From: Struthidea cinerea
Taxonomy: Eukaryota > Chordata > Aves > Passeriformes > Corcoracidae
Length of the DNA: 64,000 nt
Direction: 5' to 3'
NCBI GenBank assembly: GCA_013397865.1
Contig: VZTI01002341.1
Location: 1,527-65,526, forward strand
Each line of letters begins with the position of its first letter. Within the stretch, counting starts at the first letter, position 1. The notes under the pieces were generated by a model. That model did not search any database. It saw only the letters and a list, made by a program, of their open reading frames with translations, and was not told where the DNA came from. Positions 38,129 to 50,700 of this stretch are shown in pieces. Position numbers and translations under genes: made by a program.

Positions 38129-38420
38129 CGGCCGCCGCTTCCCCTGCAGGGCAATGGCGGGAAAGGGGCAGCGAAGCCTGAGGTGGCTGCGCATTCCCCG
38201 AGGCGAAGGGATTGCAAATGGGCCCGTGCTTTGGAGGACGGGCTGAGGTGGCTCCGCACACCCCGGTGGCTCCTTTCCTGAGGGTGGCTGACAGAAGCAG
38301 CCCTGGCTTTTCGGAGCGGGGAGGAAGCTCTGGTCGCGTTTTCAGCGTTTGATGTCGAGAGGCCGCCAGTGTCACCGTCTGGTCTGTGGGGTCCCGCTGG
38401 ACTCGGCACTTTGGGTCCGT

Positions 38421-39375
38421 GGCCCAGCACTGGTGTTGGCTTTTGGTCTCCTCTGAGCAACACCCAGGGTTGGCTTTAGCGATGGAAGTGCAAGAAAAAA
38501 CGAGCTTTAAGCCCAGCTGGGAGCTCTTTAAAACACACACACAGCTGAGTCCGCCAGGCAGGAACTTAAGTCAAATGAAAACCACTACCTCTCTCCAAGC
38601 AGTGCACACCGCGACCCCCGCCAACCTCGAGGGGCAGCAGGGCCCCATCCTGCTCTTGCCACTACAGCAGAGCTCAAGAACATATTTTTGAACTTTGGAA
38701 GTGTGCTGGTTTGGCCAAATTTGGAGGAAGTTGATAAAAAAAATTAAAATATTACAGTGGAAAGGGAACAAGACACAAACATCTTAATTTATAACTCCAT
38801 TTGCTAAATGTGTCTAGAAGAACCAACCACTCTTAAGGCTTACCACTTAAAGAGCATTTCAAACTCAGAATCCTAACAACGAAGCCAGATCTAATCTAAA
38901 GGATTAGATTTGTTGAGCAAACTACTTTAATATATACCTCCACATTCAGCTTTCATTAAATTTTTTTTTCTGACATTTGGCTTATCAGATGTGAAGTTTT
39001 GGCTTTTTTTTTTTTTTTCCCAAATGTTTTGAAGTGCATGTATAAGTAAATATTACAGATACTCTTTTAATTTAGTTTACCATGTAGCCAGATACAGGTC
39101 ATCACCGTGACCTGGTCTCTCTTTTCTGTCACACTTCTGCAATTTAGTGTGAGATACCTGAAACCAAGGCTTTTTAATTTTTTTTCCCCTTTAGGTTTTT
39201 ATTAGTCTTTTCTCAACAAAAATAATACCTGGAGACTAATCAAGGCTTTCACTTGAAGTGTTGTAAAATTAATTAAGGTGGTAAAAAGTGGTCATTTCTA
39301 CTAACATTATTGTCTTAAAATTAAGACTGGGGAGAAAAGATATTTTTATCCCACATTGTAGATTGGAAAACAAGA
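38421..39375. other. Upstream flank of TMEM18, no gene seen
   Basis: The transition from CpG island to AT-rich DNA. No plus-strand exon is recognised. Confidence 0.65.
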
Positions 39376-40107
39376 CTGGAATAACCCCGTGCACAAGCAC
39401 AGGCTGGGGTATGGTCAGCTGGGAAGCAGGTCTGTGGAGAAGGACCTGGGGGTCCTGGTGGCCAACAAGCTGTCCATGAGCCAGCAGCGGGTTCTTGTGG
39501 CCAAGAAGGCCAAAGGTATCCTGGGGTGCATTGGGAAGAGCTTTGCCAGCAGGCCAAGGGAGGTGATCCTGCCCCTCTACTCAGCCCTGGTGAGGCACAT
39601 CTGGAGTGCTCTGTCCAGTTCTGGGCTCCTCAGGACAAGAGAGACGTGGAGCATCTGGAGCAGGTCCGATGAGGGGCTACAGAGATGATTAAGGGACTGG
39701 AGCATCTCTTTTAAGAGGAAAGGCTGAGGGAGCTGGGCCTTTTGGTCTCCAGAAGAGATGACTGAGAGGGGACCTCATCAATGTCTGTCAGTATCTGAAG
39801 GGAGATGTCAGACAATGTTTCCAAGGCTCTGCTCGGTGGTGCCAAGCAATAAGACAAGAGGCAATCGGCAGAAACTGATGCACAGGAAGTTCCACCTGAA
39901 CATGAGGAAGAACTTCTTTCCTGTGGGGGTGACTGAGCACTGGAACAGATTGCCCAGAGAGGCTGTGGAGTCTCCCTCACTGGAGATAATCAAGAACCAT
40001 CTGGACACAATCCTGTGCAGTGTGCTGTAGGATGCCCCTGCTTGAGCAGCGTGGTTGGACCAGATAACCCACTGTGGTCCCTTCCAACCTGACCCATTCT
40101 GTGACTT
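39376..40107 (+). mobile_element. CR1 LINE fragment, relatively well preserved
   Basis: Runs from gaataacccc through acctgggggtcctggtggcc, aggtgatcctgcccctctac, tgaggaagaacttctttcct and cattctgtgac, the end of CR1 ORF2 plus the 3' UTR. It keeps short open frames (39389-39688 and 39758-40030) and looks younger than its neighbours. Those frames are LINE sequence, not host genes. Confidence 0.94.
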
Positions 40108-41867
40108 GTCTGGACAGTCTTACAGCTAATAATAAATTAAATGGTTTTGTGTTTTGTAAATGAGGAATGAGTTTCTTGTAATTGCTCAGGAATGGACTTC
40201 AGAAACTATCTGCAGTAGCTGAAGGGCTTCAGTGAATGCAGGATGCAGTCACTGCTGTATGAGTGGAATATGCTGGTCAGTGGTGAATCTGTGACGCAGA
40301 CAAGATGGGTGGATAAGAAATTATTTGCTTACTATGGCTAAAACATGTTGAATTAGAAATTCATGGTGCTTTTACTGTCAGCCACTGTAGCAAAGTGGAA
40401 ACTTTCCTATAAGGAAATAGGAGTTGCTTCTTTAAGATTGACTAAGCTCAAGTCAGTAATGCTGTTTGTCAGCAGATGGTAGCAGATACATAAGTACTGC
40501 CAGATCTTTTGTGTGTGGTATGTGTTCTCTTTCATTTATTTTTAGTGGAGAATGCAACGTGAACAGGAGATACTTAAAAGGCAATGAACAGATACATTAC
40601 ACTTTTATAGGGAAAAACTTGTGTATCTGTCCTTTTATAGCTTCTTTGCAGAGCCAGTATGCTACAATTAGGTCCTAATTTTTAGAATACTCTACTAACC
40701 ATAAGTATACAGTACTACTACTACTAATAACAATATAGAAGTGCTTCTATTCTTGTCATTATAAGTAACTTAAGTAGTTTCTAAAACTCACTCTCAGTTT
40801 TCTGTTGCAAGATTCAGATTCCTGTGTAATTTCCTTCTGCACTACAGTATTATCCAAGCCGTTCAGATGAAAGATAAAAGCTGATTGGTAAAAGGATCTT
40901 TTCCCCTTTCAACAACTGAAAAATTTCATTTCCTTTACATAGAAAAGGATCTAAAATCAGACATTTATCTTAAGTTTATGTTGCTGAATAAACAAGCTGG
41001 CTGGTAAAAGCCTACGTATGATAGGGAATCCCAAACTTAAATGCTAAATTATGTTCCTAGTCACAGCCCTACATGCATGTTTGCTAGCAGATCATATTTC
41101 GCAGTACTAGAAACCACTTGGAAGTGCCTGTTATACTTCCTGCTGAAGGAAATGCAACCCTGATTCTGCAGGAGATGTAAGAAGGTGTGTGAACAAGTAA
41201 ATGGGGCAGCCCCTCACCTCATCATCAAGGCAAAGATGGAAGGTGGGCACATATTGGGGTTAGTGACGGGTATTGAGAGCACAATTTTAGTGCTTTGTAA
41301 GATCCCACTGCTGAGTTCTGTGGGGACCGGGACTGCTCATCTCTGCATTTCCTGCCTGTCTCACAGCCTGCCCCTGTGAAGTTACATGTTGTACTGTCTT
41401 AGATAGTCTTTCCAGAGCTTTGGGAGGCATGAGCAGTTTCACTATGAAAATAGGCTGAGCCTGGGAGAGGAGTCTGGATGATCATGGTTGCTGAGGTCAC
41501 TTCCAGGCCATCACTTATATCTGCTCTGAAGATTTTCCTTATATTCATGGTTGTGCTCAAAAGCTGTCTTAAATTTGCATTTGCTTCCCAATGCAACTGA
41601 AGTGAGCCTGTCTGGCACTCATTCTAATACACGTTTCACTAAAATCCTTCACTTTCCCTGTCCTTGCCATTAAAAAATAATTATTTTTGAGTTCTTCCAT
41701 TATTTTTTTGCAGCTGCTGTCATCTATTCATCTTTTTATAGTACCACCTTTTATTGGTTATGACGTACTTGGAAAATAAGAATAATAATCATAGTGTTGT
41801 AAAGACTTCTAAAGAAATAGAATTTAAAACTGACTGGATTGTTTTGTGTATATAATTTGATTTTCAG
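40108..41867. other. Intergenic DNA, no gene seen
   Basis: Between CR1 copies. Nothing recognisable. Confidence 0.7.
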
Positions 41868-41964
41868 GTTTACATGATGGATGCCACTTCATGTAAGCTT
41901 GAGGTTACCCCTGCTTTTGAGAATGAGTTTGGATGACCTTCAGAGGTCTGACCTACGTTGCTCT
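41868..41964 (+). mobile_element. CR1 LINE 3' tail
   Basis: The phrases ggttacccctgctttt and ggatgaccttcagaggtct mark a diverged CR1 end. It sits directly before another CR1 copy in the same orientation. Confidence 0.65.
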
Positions 41965-41974
41965 ATACTTTTTG

Positions 41975-42621
41975 ATTTCCCAGGGATATGGACTGGGACC
42001 AGCTGGCTGGGGAGCAGCACTGCTGAGCACAGCCTGGGGAGCCTGGGGGGTGCAAAAAGCTGAACATAAACCAGCAGTGTGACCTGGCAGCAAATACTGT
42101 CAGCACTTTCCTGGGCTGTATTAACAGCACACCCAGGAGATTAAGGGATTCAGCATTCATCAGAACACATCTGCATCTACCTTTGGATACTTCAAATATA
42201 AGGACAATAGAGCTAAACGGTGAAGATGCAGCAGAGAGCTGTCAAAATACTCAAGGAGTTGAAGCATTTGTCCTGGGGCAGGACAAATGCAACCTGACCG
42301 TGCTTATTGAGGAGCTTGTAAAAAAGGATGGAGCCAGGCTCTCCTGGTGGTATGGTGTGAGAATGAGGGGCAATGCACCTAAAGTGAAGCTAGGAAGTTT
42401 GGGCTGGATATAAGGAAAATACTTTTCCTCATGAGGACAGTCAAACAATATAAAAGGTATTCAAAGAGGTGGGATGCCTCTTTTTTGGAGATTTTCAGGA
42501 CCCAGTTGGATAAAACCCTGAGCAATATGGTCTGGCCTCATAGTGAATCTAGCTTTGAGCAGGAGGTTGAAATGACTTTTTAAGGTCCCTTCCAACCTGA
42601 ATTATTCTGATTCAATGATTC
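41975..42621 (+). mobile_element. CR1 LINE fragment (older subfamily)
   Basis: Runs from the end of the coding region (cctgggctgtattaacagca, agaacacatctgcat) through aaggatggagccaggctctc to the tail ggtcccttccaacctgaatt. Its wording differs from the copy at 39376, which suggests another CR1 subfamily. It has internal deletions. Confidence 0.85.
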
Positions 42622-45600
42622 CACAACTTAAAATGAGAAAAATCAACTATTTAGTAGTGTTCACTAAACAATATTGCTTTAGCCTGGAAGTGAAATAAAT
42701 GCTTTTGTATGCTTTTTTTCAGAATCTTACTCTCTTAACTTCCTCTCTTTCATCCACTTTCTGTCAGGGCTTTTTTCCTCATTGCAAAGTAACTTCAGGC
42801 ATCGTCATGCTTATTTTTCTTCCTCTGCTATTCCCAGACAGTACACACAGTCTGAAATGCAAATGTCTTTTTGTTCTCTACCTACTAACATGATCATCTG
42901 TTAAATTATTCCACTAATCCCAACAAAGATCTCAGAATTCTTTCAAAGCCCTACTGTATTCTGGCAAAGCAACCAGATTTTATTTCTGTTGGGATCTTTG
43001 GCCAGTCAGGGTGGAAAAGGCCAAGCGTAGCTGTAAGAAAAAAGCAGTCCTCACAATCTCAAATCCTCTTCTTAATTATACACTTTACTGTCTCTTTGAC
43101 TCCTTCTGAAGTGTTCTTCTCACAGAATTGCTGCATTGATTGTTTGTCATCTCAGAAATACCACCTCGTGTCATTCCATGGGATGGTATGGAAATTAAGC
43201 ACCTCTACATTTCTTTGATGTGTGACTGCATTGCACCCAACACATAATGCAGTGCATTTAAGTTGCAATACAGCTGTTGTAATAAAAGGGCAAGAAGGAA
43301 TAGAAGTATCTGGGATGTGCAGGGCAACTTTCATGATCTGACTACAGAACTTCATGTCAGCATTGTATTTTGTGCTTCAGGACATGCTCTTAAGGCACAT
43401 CCCAGCTGCTCCTGCCTGTCATTCTTAACATGTAGGGGAAGTACAAGCTGCATGGAGTAGGGAGCAGCAGGAGCAGGATCAGCAACTGGAAGAGACATTT
43501 TTTGAACATGTCATTGTTCTGAGAGATCTCAGCCTTTTCATCTCTGAGACTGAACACTTGATACAAATCTTGTAATTTGAAGCTCTTGCTGCTTCTTGCT
43601 TATCATCATTCTCTAATGAATGAAGAATGAAGGGTGGAAAAATGGTGGTAATTCAGCAAGAGACAGCCAAGAGCTAGAAAGCCAGCACATCCATCTATTG
43701 ATCCTGGAGCTATCTGTGGTTGTTGCTTTCTGGTTTTGTCTATTCCATCTCCTCAGCAGTCCATAGTTTTCTTGGTATAATTTGTCCAAGTAGCTCAGAC
43801 CATCTGAACACTTTAGTTAAGATTTGGTTTTTTTGGAAATAGAAGTTGACACATGCAAATTATATACTTTCAAATACAAAAGTAATTGCAAAGGTGTAAA
43901 CATCTATACATTTAACATGTAGAAATACTGAATTAGCACCTATCAGCTCCTTAATATCTGTGAGCTAAAAGCATATGACCTGAGAATATTCACATGTTGA
44001 AATTTTCTGGCACAGTTGTGGGAGCTCCACTGCAACATCTTGCATCAGAGGAGTCGAGAAGCAGTCAGTTAGCCCTCCTCCAGTTTTTTTGCAGTTTGAG
44101 GTTTTACAGATTCATAGTTTGTTCCACAGTGTCGTTCCCTCTTGATTGGTGGGAAATGTCCCCAGCTGTATTCCTGACTGGATGGGGGTGTTGCTGTGGT
44201 GATGATGTTTTGAATTGTTCACACACCACTCTTCAATGTGTGATATATGTATTTTAATTCAAGGTTGTCTCCCATAATAGCACACCAGTGCTGACAAGTC
44301 CACTGTTGGGAAGATTATGACAGAGTTTTCGATACTATTCTGTATATGGGTTTTATGACACTTCTGTGTCAGAATTCTCTGTGGAATCATCAGAGATTTT
44401 GAGTTATGAGGATTTCCCAATTTTGTAGGTATCTGTGGTAGGGACAGAGATTTGCAGCTCCCCTAAAAGATGAGATGTCATCCTTGTACAAGAAATTAAC
44501 CTCTGGATGGGAGCTTTGAGGCACTGGAAAAGGAAATGTATGAGAGATAAATCAGCAAAAATGTTTAGGAAGCTGACACACAGCATATCTGGAAAACCTG
44601 TGAGAAAAGTCAAATTGAACAAAGTCCAAGTCAATGATGAATGCAAGAAGGAGACCACGTACAATATTTTGGGCAAAGACTACTTTGTAGAGATGCAGAC
44701 GAAAGAATTGCAGACCTAACTCCTGAATTCTTAGTTGCAGGCCTAATGTTTGAAATTCCAGGATTGTGTGATATTTCGACAGTGAAACACATAAAACCAT
44801 ATCTGTTCTGAAAGTTGCCATTGGCCGAGAAACACTGTTGTGGGAGTGGCTGTACATAGGGCATGTTGAAGATGAGTACAATGCAAAAGGTAACCAGTTT
44901 CAAATTGAGAGTTGTGAGGTTTAGATTGGAAAAGCCCATGTTCTGTTGATATAAAGGAATTCAGCAAGAAATATGTATCTGTCCAGTAACTATTTCCTAT
45001 ACTTCCTTCCTGGAAAAGTATTCTATAACTGGAGATCCCCTCCTCCAGCTCCATCCTCCCATTTTAACTTTCTGTGTCCAGTCCTTCCATGCCCTGCTTG
45101 TACCATAAACAGTACTGCCAGAAAATAAGGTAGTAGCCATTTAAAAAAAAAAATAAAATGATCCCCTGCAGTGCCTTTTGGTGGCATACTGGAAAACACA
45201 AAATAAGAAAGAAAAAGAAAAAAGCACAGCAGAGGAAAGACAATGACAAAATATGGTAACACCTGGGGCACCAGTAAAAATCTATTCTAGAGCCTGCATT
45301 ACCAGTTAAAGGACAGTGCTTCTCTGTGTGCTTGACCCCACACACAGCAGTATGAGGAATGGCAACATTCACCCTTTTGCAGTGTACATTGTAGCATCCT
45401 TTCCGTGTTACTGCTGTTTTCTCTGGGGTGCAATTAAATTTTACCTTGCTTAACAGCACTGTCTATGGTTTCAAAACAGGCTCTCCTAACATGTTGCCAG
45501 ATGCTGCATTTACATGACTATGGTAACACACATTCACAGAGGGACAGGGAGAGAAACTATTTCACTGTTGTCCTAATGAAAACAAATAAATATATGATCC

Positions 45601-48600
45601 TATGGAAGTAGCTGCTCTGCCCTCTTTGCCCCCTATCCCTGTAGTCAAACTACTACATGGCTTCACTGTGTCATTAGCTGTTGCCAGGGGAAGGATGCAG
45701 GCAGAGATCTTTCCCTTAAAGATTTTCTAAGTTTTCACCACTAGCAGTAGATAGGCAATCTTCCAGATGTCATGAACCTCAGGAATTAACTGTTCCTCAC
45801 CAGTACAATGCTGAGTCAAAGCCGGGGCTCTAGCATTATCAAATCTCTTCAGCTTCCGAAATGCCCATGGGGAGACTCCAGGGTATTGGGATGTTCTCAC
45901 CGGGGAGAGTGGTTAATCTTCCTTTTCCAAAACCTTTGAATATCGCTCAAGAGAGTCCTCTGGTCTCTTCCAAGCTTCAGAGACTTCATGTTGAGTAGTG
46001 CAGTAGCCTTGTTTTTCTTCTCCCAGACAAAATTTTTCAGTTCCCTGTGAAAGAGATGGATTTTCCTGGGTTTAGCACACTTAGCTTTTGTCCCTATTTT
46101 TCAAATGTTGCCTTCATTTTAATTTTAACTTCATGCAACATTGATTGGGTAGGGTGGGACTCTGCAGGGATGGCCTTGTGACCTTTGCAGGCTGCTATCA
46201 GATCATTTAACCTCACAATGAAATTTTTAGTCCTTTCAATGACTGAATTCACCAGAATCGGGGTGGTGACCCTCTGATAGCTGCCTTTGTTTTTGTTCTC
46301 CTGAATTGAAGATGTAATGGTGCTAGAAGATCACTTACATTGATGGGTTAAACACTGTGTTGTTAAATAAAGTTGTTCTCTTTGGAAGTGGAAAGGCCAC
46401 GTATACATTTTTGTCTCAGCTAGCAGTTTGCAGTGATGATCCCATCAAGATGCTGCTCTGGCTATTTTTTTTTTTTTTTTGGAAGGTCTGTAAGCTTGTG
46501 ACTGGTCTCCTATTACTTTCCTGATCATTCTGGATTTCCTTCAACTATAGAGGAAGGACAAGACATGAATATTTCCAGATCTGTTGCTTGCAAATAGCAG
46601 GAGGATGTCAGAGTTGCTGAATTCTTGCTTTAAAGGCTGTACTTTGTGTCCGCAGTAACCCTGGTACTCTGGATTGCATCTCAGTGTGAAGCTTTCTGCT
46701 TAGTTCAGGGGAGAAACCAGTGTGTGCATGGGCTGTGTGCCCAGAGTGTGCTCCTTGTAACTCCAAGCACGGATACTCAGCACATTCGTACCTAGGAGAA
46801 GTGATGCTGCTCAGTAAACCGTTAATGTACATTCACCTTAACTGTTCAAGTTAAGTATGTTATCCTTAGTTAATTAACTCAGTTCATCCTCACTGGAGAA
46901 AAAAAAGACTTCTAGAGGCTAAAGGTCTAAGACAGAAAGTTGAAGAAATCTCTGAGACTTTCTTTCCATGGGAACATTTGGAGAGCTATTTAATTTAGTT
47001 TGTTTCTGTTTAAATTGAGGGAATGAAATACTTGCCTGTGTGTTTGAGAGTTTTTTTATTTAATCTGTTTAACATATAAAGGGAAAACCAAAACAGTGGT
47101 TTTAGTATCTGTTAACTACTCATCTGCTGGGGTTTTCTTTTTCAGATATCAGAGCATTTTTGAGGGCTTACCTCTAGTTTTGGTGGGGGTTTTTTAGTGC
47201 TGTTATAAGGCTAAAGTTGTTACAGGAAAGCCTTCCTTTTATGGACAATGGACTTTTATGGACTAAATGGTACAACATTTGTGTTTGTCAGTGTCAGTAG
47301 CAGATTCCTAGGGAAGAATATAAGAACAGGACAATCAGATAGTGATACTTGCCCAATAAATTCTCTCTGTATCTTATAGCTCTTTGTTTTTGAATACTGA
47401 GAGCTGGAAGAAATTTTCTGTGATTGAGATTTGAACTGAAGTTGCTAAAGGCTCAGTGCAAATCATTAAGCAATTCCTGGTGAACACCGGAAACAGATTT
47501 AAAGAGTGTTGGTGTCCAAATACATGTGCAATAAACTCGATATAGCCCAGCTGGGTGTGAGTCCAAGAGTACTTCAGTGCTTAGTGGAAGATGAGGAGAA
47601 ACTGGCATCCAGCACCTTTTTCCTGTTAAAAAGCAGCGGCAGGTGGCACTCTGACTTTGCTTTTCCTCAGGACATCGCTGTTTCAGGAGCACTGGAGCAG
47701 TATTCACAAAACAGGCTTTGAGGAACATGCAGATGAAGGAAGTTTTGTGCTATAGATCCTCATCATAATAAAAAGCCCAGCACACCTCTTAAGTGTATGG
47801 AACAGCGCCTATGCTTCCCGCAGGCATTAGTAATTGCTCTTTTAGCCCCTACTGCTAAATATTTTCTGTGGGTACAAAGACACTGCAGACTTCGGTAGGA
47901 CCCTACTTGTTAGGGAAAAATGCAGGTAGGGTCTTTTACTTTAAAGGTTAGGGAAGCAAAAAAATGTCATCACTAAGACTTAAAAACTGTGTTGGGCATC
48001 TCTGTGGAAACACTTAAAACGTTCTGCTTTTCTGAGTGTCTGCTATGAGCTAACATCTATTGCCAGTTTGTCTGTCCCATGCACAGTCTGCTGTGCTGTC
48101 CATGAGAAACAGCATCTGCTTTGGTCCATTTGTGCTGTGTCCTACAGCTGCTGCTGCTACTAGAAAAGGAAGTCAGTATTTGGAACATGGGAGGGCTGGT
48201 GAATAGGAGGGCAGTAGCCAGGTGACTCCGAGCTTTCTAGCCATGCCATACACACAAAGCTAGTCACTCACTGTGCTTATCTAATAGTGCCTTATGACAT
48301 GCTTTTACTAAGCAGAATTTCTTTGCAGTGTACTTGATCACTGCTGCCTTCTAAGCCCATTTATTAACCTGAGAATAATTTGAGATTTATGGGGACAAAG
48401 AAATTACCTCAGAGTTCTGATCGCTTGTGGATTCTGCCATGCTCCCTGGTGGAACTTAAACTGTGGACCCCAGTGGCTATTGGTGTCTTTTTTGAGGCTG
48501 GCTCTGGAACGTCTAGCTGCACAGAACTGGAGAATCTCCATGTGGATGATGTGATGGACAGTAGAATCCTGGCATAAAATTTAGTTTCACAAAGGAGGGA

Positions 48601-50550
48601 AGACCTGACTTTCTTTCCAAGAATGGTTGCATTATTAGGTAAGCAGTTAGTCCTCCTTTACTTTCCTGATTTTGAATATATAATGATAAAGTGTTTGGCT
48701 AAACCAGGTTTTGGCCATCTGTTAGCTGAAAGCAGATTACTACAGAGAGGTGCTGTTGGGCTGCATTCACAAGAATCCAAGTTCCTTGTATTCTCGAGAC
48801 ACTCATGATGATGGTGTAGGGAGAAACTGCCCTAAAAATGAACCGAGTAATTCAAGTCTTTTGGAGAAGGAAAGTTTTGGTAGAGAATGGGTTAGCATGC
48901 TGTGCACAGTGGAATAAGAATTAGGGTTTACTGTGAGGATGGACATGTGCCTCTCTGTCTTATTGAGATGCATTTGAAGATTATGGACAATCCTGTATGA
49001 AACCAGTCTTGTTGAATTCTTGTATATATTGTCAGTGGGATTAGTGCTGAAGTGCAGCCTGACCATTCCGTATGCCCATTTCCCTGTTCGGGGAATGTTC
49101 TGGTAGGAAGAAAAATTCAGTCTGAGTATGTGCCCAAAGGTAGACAATATGCAGTCATGGAAAAATAAAAATCCTAGAACTTAAGTGCACCTGAAAAATG
49201 GGACCTGAAACTTGTATTATATAAAGTTCTGTTTGGGTTTTTTTTTTTTTAATCTGTGATAGATAAATGTTTGTTTTGTAAATTGCAGAACTGTTTTTAA
49301 TTTCAAAATATCGGTCTCCTGGAAAACACTGCTGTTAATGACTCCTGGTTTGAAGAGTCTTCTGTTATGAACAGTGAAAATCTGTGTTAGTTGCAAGCAC
49401 CAAAGGCATGAAGAAAGTGCCTGGTTATAGATATTTAAAAAAATGGACTTCTTTAGGACTTCTAATTAATGCTTCTGTGGAAAAAAATAGATAAATAGAA
49501 AACATTTCATGGAACAATACATGAATGTTACTGATTGAATAAGGAGGTAATGAAAGAACAATGGTATTTTCAGGTCTTCACATTTTCTTGGGAAACTATG
49601 AACAGTTTGTCAGTGGTGTACAAAGAAACCCTGGAGTAAATTGAAAAAAATAGTAATACGGAACTGCAGTTCCATTTTATTGACATCAACTGTAAGCAAT
49701 CTTAGTGATAATTTGTGTATTGTAATTAGCAGATTCACAATGTAATGATTAATGGGAGATGCAAAGCTGAAACAATTTTAGTAATTAAAATGTTTAAAAA
49801 CAGATGGAGTTAAGATATTTGCTACATGCATGACAGTAAAAATTAAATAATATCAAAGGAAAATTTTCGGACTGGGAACTTGAATTGCAGTGTCAGAAAA
49901 TAAGAACTATTGACTTACTGTATTGATTCTTTTAAAAATGTGTGTGTGCATGAAAGTCTGTGCACTTGGTGTTCTCTCCTAACAAAAAAGTTTGAGAGGG
50001 AAGTGTTAATTACAGAAAACACTTTTTTCTTACAAACGTTTGCTGGAAATAAGAGCTATTAATTTAGGATGTACTAGTAAGAGGTTTGACTATAGTAGCT
50101 GAAGGGGGCAGGACTACGAAAAGCCTTGCAGGCAATTCACTTGTATGGCAATTGTGTGCAAGACCTGGTCAGCTCTCTGATTTTACTTTTTCTCTCCAGC
50201 TGCTTTCTTTGAGAAGACTTGTCTGGGGATAACCCTAAGGAGGAAGACTCCTGTGTAGGGCATTCTCTAAGTAAATGCTTAGTGCACCTTTTCCCCACAG
50301 ATCAGTAAGCAGCATGTCCAACTGATGTTCCTACCCAGTCAGGGTGCTGGGGGTATTCAGTTTTACATAGTTTTCTATGTATTTGAAAGTAAAAAATTGG
50401 TTGTACCTTGTTTAGTCACCCATCTTCAACATGCATTTCTAAATACTGGAGAATTACCAGTCTAGAGAAATGATGAGTATAATTAGGGATTTATAAAATG
50501 GCACTGTTCCCTCACACAATGTTTTTTTTATTTCAGTTGAATGCTATCGA
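42622..50550. other. Intergenic DNA, no gene supported
   Basis: Mostly featureless. Between 44.4 and 46.3 kb several overlapping frames of 70-131 codons occur on both strands. They resemble no family I know, and they could be a decayed transposon or chance. No exon of SNTG2, expected upstream of TMEM18 by mammalian gene order, was recognised. Confidence 0.55.
46465..46480. repeat. Poly-T run
   Basis: Sixteen T in a row. No element ends here that I can recognise on either strand. Confidence 0.9.
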
Positions 50551-50700
50551 TGTGGCATCTCCATCTATGGATATTTTCAAAACTTGCGTGGACAAGGCTC
50601 TGAGCAACATGACCTAACCTTGAAGTTAGCCCTGCTGAGAGTAGGAGGTTTGATTGGATGGCCTCCATAGTCCCTTCTATTGTAAATTTTTGTATTATTG
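50551..50700 (+). mobile_element. CR1 LINE 3' fragment
   Basis: Contains ggatattttcaaaacttgcg, ggacaaggctctgagcaaca and tgaagttagccctgctgaga. It is a short, diverged CR1 end. Confidence 0.82.

Larger units (their letters stand above)
37580..38420. promoter_or_regulatory. CpG island promoter of TMEM18
   Basis: A GC-rich, CpG-dense tract in an otherwise AT-rich region. It covers exons 1 and 2, intron 1 and about 350 bp upstream of the start codon. No TATA box is seen near the start, which fits a dispersed CpG-island promoter. The island extends well upstream, so divergent transcription on the plus strand is possible, but no plus-strand gene is recognised. A 23-base gap interrupts the 5' side. 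Confidence 0.85.

Noticed and set aside
37576..38281. Plus-strand frames of 194-217 codons in the CpG island
   Set aside because: They are antisense to TMEM18 exons, cross the gap and are Pro/Arg/Ala-rich from base composition only.
37734..38540. 268-codon minus-strand frame over the TMEM18 promoter
   Set aside because: It runs through the N gap, crosses exon 1 in another frame and owes its length to GC-rich, stop-poor sequence.
39389..40030. Frames of 90-99 codons
   Set aside because: They are CR1 LINE sequence, not host genes.
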